Below are positions 55,950 through 64,000 of a DNA stretch of 64,000 nucleotides, one piece after another. Source of the stretch: Pseudorasbora parva (Eukaryota; Chordata; Actinopteri; Cypriniformes; Gobionidae). A program made the position numbers and the translations under genes. The stretch spans positions 2,946,853 to 3,010,852 of the forward strand of contig NC_090178.1 in assembly GCF_024679245.1 (NCBI RefSeq). Direction: 5' to 3'. Each line of letters begins with the position of its first letter. Within the stretch, counting starts at the first letter, position 1. The notes below the pieces were generated by a model that saw only the letters and a list, made by a program, of their open reading frames with translations, did not search any database and was not told the DNA's origin.

Positions 55950-56474
55950 ATAGCCTGACAAGCCAGACCCACATCCAGATGTTTGGTCTGTAAACTCACC
56001 ATTGACAGCTCAATCTGAGGTGCGGGATAAACGGTCGTCTTTCAAACTCCCTCTGCACGCGATAGGATAGCGCTACAACCAACCAGAGCAACGGAGGTGA
56101 AACAGAGCTAGCTGACAGATTAAACATTCGCCGTATCCGGTCGGCTAAACTCCGAACACATCTTCCCTTCTTAAGAATGACTTCAGTGCCGCTCTTTGTT
56201 CTTTTCTCAGAGAAAAGCTTAACTCCAAGTCTTCCAGAGTCGCGGTCAAAGCTGATTCGAAAGACCGCCGTTCGCCAGTTTCTGTGTTTACTAGAAGCAC
56301 GCAAACGCAACTCGGCCGTCGTCATTATGGCCCCGCCCGCCGACTCTATACACAATGTGATTGGCCCGGCAAGATTGTGAGGAATACAGCTCAGAAGGGT
56401 ATTGAGAGTTCCTAGACGACACTTGCGGGCAGATTAAATTTGCTGCCGCTAGGGTGCGTCTAGATTTCTAGGCT
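55950..56474. mobile_element. MITE with 9-bp TSD, copy 2
   Basis: Same family as 18822-19340, from TAGCCTGACAAGCCAGACC to GATTTCTAGGCT. TGCAAACTG flanks exactly at 55941-55949 and 56475-56483. The two copies are very similar along their length with small indels. Confidence 0.9.
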
Positions 56475-56554
56475 TGCAAACTGCTGTCCTTCCCGATTGA
56501 GCCGCCTGTGCTGCGGCCGAGTCCATTAAACAAAGGCAGCTGATCAGTCATCTG

Positions 56555-59500
56555 CACACTGAACCCTGATGCGTCTCGTCCTCTGCACACTGAACCCTGA
56601 TGCGTCTCGTCCTCTACACACTGAACCCTGATGCGTCTCGTCCTCTACACACTGAGCCCTGATGCGTCTCGTCCTCTACACACTGAGCCCTGATGCGTCT
56701 CGTCCTCTACACACTAAACCCTGATGCGTCTCGTCCACTGCACACTGAACCCTGATGCGTCTCGTCCTCTACACACTGAGCCCTGATGCGTCTCGTCCTC
56801 TACACACTGAGCCCTGATGCGTCTCGTCCTCTACACACTAAACCCTGATGCGTCTCGTCCTCTACACACTAAACCCTGATGCGTCTCGTCCTCTACACAC
56901 TGAACCCTGATGCGTCTCGTCCTCTACACACTGAACCCTGATGCGTCTCGTCCTCTACACACTGAACCCTGATGCGTCTCGTCCTCTACACACTGAGCCC
57001 TGATGCGTCTCGTCCTCTACACACTGAGCCCTGATGCGTCTCGTCCTCTACACACTGAGCCCTGATGCGTCTCGTCCTCTACACACTGAACCCTGATGCG
57101 TCTCGTCCTCTACACACTGAACCCTGATGCGTCTCGTCCTCTACACACTGAACCCTGATGCGTCTCGTCCTCTACACACTGAACCCTGATGCGTCTCGTC
57201 CTCTACACACTGAACCCTGATGCGTCTCGTCCTCTACACACTGAGCCCTGATGCGTCTCGTCCTCTACACACTGAACCCTGATGCGTCTCGTCCTCTACA
57301 CACTGAGCCCTGATGCGTCTCGTCCTCTACACACTGAACCCTGATGCGTCTCGTCCTCTACACACTGAACCCTGATGCGTCTCGTCCTCTACACACTGAA
57401 CCCTGATGCGTCTCGTCCTCTACACACTGAACCCTGATGCGTCTCGTCCTCTGCACACTGAGCCCTGATGCGTCTCGTCCTCTACACACTGAACCCTGAT
57501 GCGTCTCGTCCTCTACACACTGAACCCTGATGCGTCTCGTCCTCTACACACTGAACCCTGATGCGTCTCGTCCTCTACACACTGAACCCTGATGCGTCTC
57601 GTCCTCTACACACTGAACCCTGATGCGTCTCGTCCTCTACACACTGAACCCTGATGCGTCTCGTCCTCTACACACTGAACCCTGATGCGTCTCGTCCTCT
57701 ACACACTGAACCCTGATGCGTCTCGTCCTCTACACACTGAACCCTGATGCGTCTCGTCCTCTACACACTGAACCCTGATGCGTCTCGTCCTCTACACACT
57801 GAACCCTGATGCGTCTCGTCCTCTACACACTGAACCCTGATGCGTCTCGTCCTCTACACACTGAACCCTGATGCGTCTCGTCCTCTACACACTGAGCCCT
57901 GATGCGTCTCGTCCTCTGCACACTGAACCCTGATGCGTCTCGTCCTCTACACACTGAGCCCTGATGCGTCTCGTCCTCTGCACACTGAACCCTGATGCGT
58001 CTCGTCCTCTGCACACTGAGCCCTGATGCGTCTCGTCCTCTGCACACTGAGCCCTGATGCGTCTCGTCCTCTACACACTGAGCCCTGATGCGTCTCGTCC
58101 TCTACACACTGAGCCCTGATGCGTCTCGTCCTCTACACACTGAACCCTGATGCGTCTCGTCCTCTACACACTGAACCCTGATGCGTCTCGTCCTCTACAC
58201 ACTGAACCCTGATGCGTCTCGTCCTCTGCACACTGAGCCCTGATGCGTCTCGTCCTCTACACACTGAGCCCTGATGCGTCTCGTCCTCTACACACTGAGC
58301 CCTGATGCGTCTCGTCCTCTACACACTGAACCCTGATGCGTCTCGTCCTCTGCACACTGAACCCTGATGCGTCTCGTCCTCTACACACTGAACCCTGATG
58401 CGTCTCGTCCTCTACACACTGAGCCCTGATGCGTCTCGTCCTCTACACACTGAACCCTGATGCGTCTCGTCCTCTGCACACTGAACCCTGATGCGTCTCG
58501 TCCTCTACACACTGAGCCCTGATGCGTCTCATCCTCTACACACTGAACCCTGATGCGTCTCGTCCTCTACACACTGAACCCTGATGCGTCTCGTCCTCTA
58601 CACACTGAACCCTGATGCGTCTCGTCCTCTACACACTGAACCCTGATGCGTCTCGTCCTCTACACACTGAACCCTGATGCGTCTCGTCCTCTACACACTG
58701 AGCCCTGATGCGTCTCGTCCTCTACACACTGAACCCTGATGCGTCTCGTCCTCTACACACTGAACCCTGATGCGTCTCGTCCTCTACACACTGAACCCTG
58801 ATGCGTCTCGTCCTCTACACACTGAACCCTGATGCATCTCGTCCTCTACACACTGAACCCTGATGCTTCTCGTCCTCTACACACTGAACCCTGATGCGTC
58901 TCGTCCTCTACACACTGAACCCTGATGCGTCTCGTCCTCTACACACTGAACCCTGATGCGTCTCGTCCTCTACACACTGAGCCCTGATGCGTCTCGTCCT
59001 CTACACACTGAACCCTGATGCGTCTCGTCCTCTACACACTGAACCCTGATGCGTCTCGTCCTCTACACACTGAACCCTGATGCGTCTCGTCCTCTACACA
59101 CTGAACCCTGATGCGTCTCGTCCTCTACACACTGAACCCTGATGCGTCTCGTCCTCTACACACTGAACCCTGATGCGTCTCGTCCTCTACACACTGAGCC
59201 CTGATGCGTCTCGTCCTCTACACACTGAACCCTGATGCGTCTCGTCCTCTACACACTGAACCCTGATGCGTCTCGTCCTCTACACACTGAACCCTGATGC
59301 GTCTCGTCCTCTACACACTGAACCCTGATGCGTCTCGTCCTCTACACACTGAACCCTGATGCGTCTCGTCCTCTACACACTGGACCCTGATGCGTCTCGT
59401 CCTCTACACACTGGACCCTGATGCGTCTCGTCCTCTACACACTGAACCCTGATGCGTCTCGTCCTCTACACACTGAACCCTGATGCGTCTCGTTCTCTAC

Positions 59501-59717
59501 ACACTGAACCCTGATGCGTCTCGTCCTCTACACACTGAACCCTGATGCGTCTCGTCCTCTGCACACTGAACCCTGATGCGTCTCGTCCTCTACACACTGA
59601 ACCCTGATGCGTCTCGTCCTCTACACACTGAACCCTGATGCGTCTCGTCCTCTGCACACTGAGCCCTGATGCGTCTCGTCCTCTACACACTGAACCCTGA
59701 TGCGTCTCGTCCTCTAC
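56555..59717. repeat. 31-bp minisatellite B (about 102 copies)
   Basis: The unit is CACACTGAACCCTGATGCGT followed by CTCGTCCTCTA. Copies are very uniform: the main variants are GAACCC/GAGCCC and CTCTACA/CTCTGCA, with rare CTAAACC, CTGGACC, GATGCAT and CGTTCTC. 3,163 bp divided by 31 gives 102 units. Each unit holds CpGs (GCGT, CTCGTC). No inverted ends flank it. Not coding. Confidence 0.98.
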
Positions 59718-60429
59718 AGGACGGTCACACTGGAGGCGCTAGGCTGAGGTTTGATTTCCGAACGGCTCGTCCCTTTAAGCCGGTGAGATCTGCAATTTTC
59801 TGCCGACTGAATTTTCCAGACGCTAATCAGACGCTGCAGCCTATGTCTGATGGGATGCATTAAAGGTGATTTGTTTTCCAGGTAAAAAGGTTTTATTAAT
59901 AGCCTTTTAGTGGAATTCAGTCATTTGCTTGACAGGACGTCTCAGATGCGGGTCCACTGACAGCCCTGTTGCTAAGTGACAGCTCTTGGGAAACAAGCTC
60001 TGTTAAATAGAGGAGGCTTGTTCATCAGCGTTATTTCTGTATCCATTGATGAGCGTCTGGAAAAGCTAAGAATATTACTCCGTTGCCATTGTCAGAGGGC
60101 TTTAATGGGCCCAGTGCAGCAGTCACACTCAATCTAACAATCAAGTGCTATTCAACCCGTGCAACAGTCATCACGGCACAAGTGAAGAAATCAATTTGAT
60201 GCACTCTGATTGTGGCTCTTTTAACTTGATATCGGAGCCGCTGGGTTGTTAATTCATGATTTCACACCAATGCTTCCGTGATGCTGCCGCTAATCCTGTG
60301 GGATTTAAGCAGTAACCGGACAGAGGTTTGTCCTTCAAGCTCCACAAAGAATCTCATCCGCAATGAGATGCTCGTTTGATGAAGGTTTAGTGCAAAGTGA
60401 CGTGAGGCCTGATGTGACAGAACAACACA
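59718..60429. other. Unique DNA, candidate regulatory block
   Basis: About 700 bp, non-repetitive, with AAGCTAAGAATATTACTCCG, TTTAATGGGCCCAGTGCAGC and TTGTTAATTCATGATTTCAC. No exon was found on either strand. Confidence 0.4.
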
Positions 60430-60755
60430 TTATTTAACCAAAAATACAAAAATAATTGTGAAATATTATTGAATATATTACAAAATATTATTTATTCCTG
60501 TGATCAAAGCTGACTTTATCATCATTACTCCAGTCTTCAGTGTCACATGATCCTTCACTAATCATTCTCATATAAGGATCTGATGATCAACAAACATTTA
60601 ATGTTGAAAACAGTTCATATTTCTGTGGAAAACGTGATGCATTTGATTTTTCAGGATTCTTTGCTGGATAGAAAGTTCAAAGAACAGCATTTATATGAAA
60701 AATATAATCTTTTGTAACATTATAAATGTCTTAAACCTTTGAACAGTAGTGTATA
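60430..60755 (+). mobile_element. Family R copy M
   Basis: TGATCAAAGCTGACTTTATC, ACTCCAGTCTTCAGTGTCAC, TTTCAGGATTCTTTGCTGG and an eroded right end CCTTTGAACAGTAGTGTA. Confidence 0.75.
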
Positions 60756-60859
60756 TATTTTAACATCAGGGCATTATAAGATCATAAAGACCAGTGTGAC
60801 ATCATAAAAATGATAGTGCTTTCAAATCGAGGTGTTTTGGCATCATAATGCCCATTATG

Positions 60860-61100
60860 AGAGATGTTTGCTAATTAGGGGCTAAGCACAGAATGCTTTC
60901 TTCTTCTTCTTCCGCCACTGAGAGCCTATGGTAGCCCATTGAACCGTATGGCAAAAAGTGGTGAAATTTGGCACACTGATAGAGAACAGTCCAAACATTC
61001 TCCATGGCAAATTTGGAGTCTCTATCTCAATCCCTCTAGCGCCACCAACTGTCCAAAGTTTCACTTACATTTATGCTAATATTTTTCTAACCGTAAGGCC
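60860..61100. repeat. Dispersed repeat fragment
   Basis: TGGTGAAATTTGGCACACTG and CCCTCTAGCGCCACCAACTG belong to a family of fish repeats with this wording; it is related in style to 36941-37500 and 62940-63180. Confidence 0.45.
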
Positions 61101-61192
61101 CTGAATAAAGTTTTTCTACTGGACTAGTAGTTGTTCATTTAAGCCATTAGTTGACGACTAAGTACACATTGATATTAGGCTAATTTAATTAC

Positions 61193-61612
61193 TTAAAGCT
61201 CCACTGTGTGATATTTTCCCCCATCTAGCGGTGTAAAGGTATATGACCATCCAGTTAATATTAGTTTCTGTTCCTCTCAATTCTGATTTCGTTTTAACTC
61301 CTTATTTAGTCCAAGATTAACACGGCAATCCCCCTCTTCACATTCGACACGGTGCCATCGAGTGTTAAAACGCGAAAGGCGAAGCTTGAATTTACGGGTA
61401 TGTCCCTCTTTGGCTACTGTACTTTCAAGATGGAGGAGCAACATGGCGACCGGCATCCGAACCCCTCACCCGTATGGATTTTCAATGGCATATTATAAAC
61501 TTACGAGAATACTTTATTACTTGAAAGAAGTAAATATACATTAATGAGCACATATATTTTTGAAATTATTGTTTTTAGCTAATAATAAAAAAGTTACACA
61601 GTGTAGCTTTAA
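61193..61612 (+). mobile_element. MITE family S, copy 3 (both ends)
   Basis: TTAAAGCTCCACTGTGTGAT at the left, TTACACAGTGTAGCTTTAA at the right, inverted with TTAA outermost. The interior CCATCTAGCGGTGTAAAGG and ATTTACGGGTATGTCCCTCT is shared with copy 2. Not coding. Confidence 0.85.
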
Positions 61613-62055
61613 ATATATACTGGAGAGAATTCTAAACGGGCGTTTATGTTATACATTAGCCTGTTACGCACGCATAAAGCTCGCCACAAAGAACAGCAAA
61701 ATCAATAATTATGAATGTGTCAAAAATAGCAAGGAGACATTAATTGTTTATTAATAAACTAGTTTTTTTTATTTGTCATTACCGGCTGCAAAGATGAAGT
61801 TTGACGATGCTGACGCACCAAGAGAGAAATGAATCCGTCATAAAGATACTATTTCTTTTCATTTTTAATAGTTTTGTTTAAAAAGAGCCAGTTCATGACG
61901 CCTTTTACTGGTCTTGATAGATTCCTTGGTTCATGCCATGAACAATGATGCCAACAGTTCAGAATCAACAGTTCTTCAACATTAACTGTTCTTCTGAATC
62001 TGAACTTTCCTTCTGAACGTGAATGGTTCATAGGCTTCTCTTGCCTACTCGATTT

Positions 62056-62110
<55 letters not shown>

Positions 62111-62571
62111 CTTAAAGAAATTAAATCATTATGTAATAATGAAATAATGAATGATTACATTTGTTATTTTAAATAATAGACTAATTCAAAGCAAGGCCAT
62201 AACCAGGTCAAACAGAACGGTGAATGAAATTCTAGGTCTAATTCTAGTTGGGAAATCATCTTTTTGACTATTAGTATGAATTTGCGTCAAATGTATTATT
62301 AATCTTGAGATTCTTGGCATGAGTGATTAAATACGTACATCTGCGGTTAATATTTGAGTGCCCCAGTGGTCTAATGGTAGACTTTTAGTAAACCGTCTCA
62401 AAGGTTACTCTCATATAGTTTCCTTCTTCAGTAAAATCAAAGATGTTCCTCAATGATTGTATATTAAGAGTATGGACACGTTGCATTTGTGTGCATTTTT
62501 GTTTCGTGATTTCACTGGAAAGAATAGTCTTCTTCCACAATGGCGTTACACGATAGATTGACGATAGATCG
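61613..62571. other. Unassigned AT-rich DNA with (AT)n
   Basis: An (AT)n run is at 62056-62109. CCAGTGGTCTAATGGTAGAC near 62361 resembles a tRNA box A, perhaps a degraded SINE head. No gene was seen. Confidence 0.4.
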
Positions 62572-62607
<36 letters not shown>

Positions 62608-62939
62608 GACTGCATGAGCCAAAAGAGAATGTAAACCCCGCCTACTTTGATTTGATTGGCCATCTGCAGGCTGTTAAACCACATTAGTTTCGACTGTCTG
62701 ATCAGCCTCTGTTCCTGTCAATCACGCGGTGTCAACCAATTATACTGCATGAGAGAGGGCCGAGCTAACTCTCTCACACACACACACACACACACACAAA
62801 GCGAGGCAGCAAGCGCGGAACAAGCAACGACTCTGCAAAAAGGTGTTTTTCAGAATAACGTGGCAACGACTCTGCAAAAAGGTGTTTTTCAGAATAACGT
62901 GTGGGCCGCACTAACACTAAACTTTGATGTCAAGTAGAG
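62572..62939. repeat. (TG)n, (CA)n and a 39-bp tandem duplication
   Basis: (TG)n at 62572-62605 and (CA)n at 62778-62798. A 39-bp block starting GCAACGACTCTGCAAAAAGG at 62824 is repeated exactly from 62863. Confidence 0.85.
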
Positions 62940-64000
62940 ACCCCCGTCCTAGACCGTTGGTCTGATTTTCACCAAAATTGGCTCAGATAATCTTTAGACA
63001 ATGCCGGTAAAATATTATCAAAAACTTTTTGATAGACCAACTGAGTAACACGCATGATGCCAAGCTGATTCTGAGGCTGTAACTCTGCAACGCTTTGGCG
63101 TATTGACACCAAAGTCATTGTCACCACTGTCCTTTTTGTGCTTGCGGGTATATTTGCTACTTTTCTATTTTGTCACTGAGGCTTTCATAATGTATATCCT
63201 TGCATTCAGACCGACAATATGAACAGCTTAGCATATTTTCTTGGAATCTGTGGACTTTTTCTGCACATATATAATGGGGGAAATCTGCAGAATGGATTTA
63301 AACGGTTAACATTGTGAGCTGAGGTTATATAGTGAAATTATATGACATTGTGTATTGACTCCAGACGTTCCTGATTTCTTGTTTGTGTAGTTGAGTAAGA
63401 AGCAAAGACTCCTCTGATCATGATCCATAAACAGCCTTAGAAATGTCCACATTCCTGTGGGATTTGTACTTTAAACATTCCATAATGTGCATGCATACAG
63501 TACAAACCCTCTGTAATTGCTACCAGAATGCATTGGGACTGAACACAACTACGCTTTAAACGCAATTAAACATCTGCATGTCAAAGTATGACAAGATAGC
63601 CTCAGTGTTTACAATATGACAGCAAAATAGCTCACAGGAAGTTCTGCTTTTTCAATTCTATGAATTGTTATTCTTAAGAAAGTCTTTTTAATCGTGCAAA
63701 GGAAATGATGAAGCTGGCCTTTCCCTTGTACAATGAAGTCTTTGCAGAAGCATTAGTTGTAGTGAAAGCTTCTCTTTAGGGCTTTCTTCTCATCAATGAG
63801 ACTGAATAGGTCAGTATTGACCTGCTATTGAATCCTAGGGCCGGTTTTGAAATATATGATTTGTTGTTGGACTAAAATAAGGACTAACATGTTTTAAACT
63901 TTAGCACTAAATTTGTGACACGTTGGCTATATATGCTTGAAAATGAGACACCATAAACCTGTAAAGAAATAAACCTGTATACTTTGTAATTCCCAAATGC
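62940..64000. other. Dispersed repeat then unassigned DNA
   Basis: 62940-63180 resembles a dispersed repeat (TGATTTTCACCAAAATTGGC, GTAACTCTGCAACGCTTTGG). 63200-64000 shows no repeat and no exon that I can support. Confidence 0.4.

Overview
The window looks like nuclear DNA of a teleost fish, most likely a cyprinid. It is AT-rich and mostly non-coding. It carries a 5S-rRNA-derived SINE of SINE3 type, a tRNA-derived SINE with a DANA/HE1-like 3' end, Tc1-like and hAT transposons, many short inverted-repeat elements (MITEs) and long CA/TG runs. Species cannot be fixed from sequence alone. There is no prokaryotic operon, CRISPR array or phage.

One host protein-coding gene can be supported: a raftlin-family gene (closer to raftlin-1, from memory) on the minus strand. 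Three consecutive internal exons lie at 31774-31948, 11680-11788 and 6558-6939. Their splice phases fit together (2+1, then 0/0). The intron between the first two is about 20 kb, the next about 4.7 kb. The N-terminal exon and the C-terminal exons were not found, so the left end of the window is probably downstream intron and 32-64 kb is probably upstream intron or 5' flank.

Region by region: 1-6.5 kb has a dispersed repeat family (called 'family R' here), a 21-bp minisatellite, an hAT element with an exact 8-bp target duplication and a large MITE, followed by raftlin exon C. 7-14.5 kb has a SINE3 nested in family R, raftlin exon B and a broken Tc1-like transposon. 14.5-19.6 kb is an inverted-repeat element filled with a 4.2-kb, 42-bp minisatellite that was then hit by a MITE. 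19.6-31.7 kb is intron with MITEs, a nested Tc1/SINE cluster and microsatellites, ending at exon A. 32.0-35.4 kb is a 3.3-kb, 31-bp minisatellite that begins inside an hAT-like terminus, about 150 bp from the exon A acceptor. 39.9-47.3 kb is a deep nest: a foldback element with ~420-bp arms holding an hAT, a 22-bp minisatellite between perfect 68-bp inverted repeats, and an hAT holding a LINE and two MITEs. 47.9-48.7 kb is a MITE with a second copy of the 21-bp minisatellite in opposite orientation. 52.7-54.8 kb is another hAT. 56.6-59.7 kb is a second, unrelated 31-bp minisatellite of about 102 copies.

The main theme is minisatellites born inside transposable elements: four of the five repeat units sit in, or start at, inverted-repeat or hAT-like elements, and two arrays show higher-order duplications. 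Several unique, non-repetitive stretches are candidate conserved regulatory DNA, but that needs cross-species alignment. I found no convincing new biochemical system. Names of dispersed families rest on memory of fish repeats; target-site duplications and inverted repeats were read directly.
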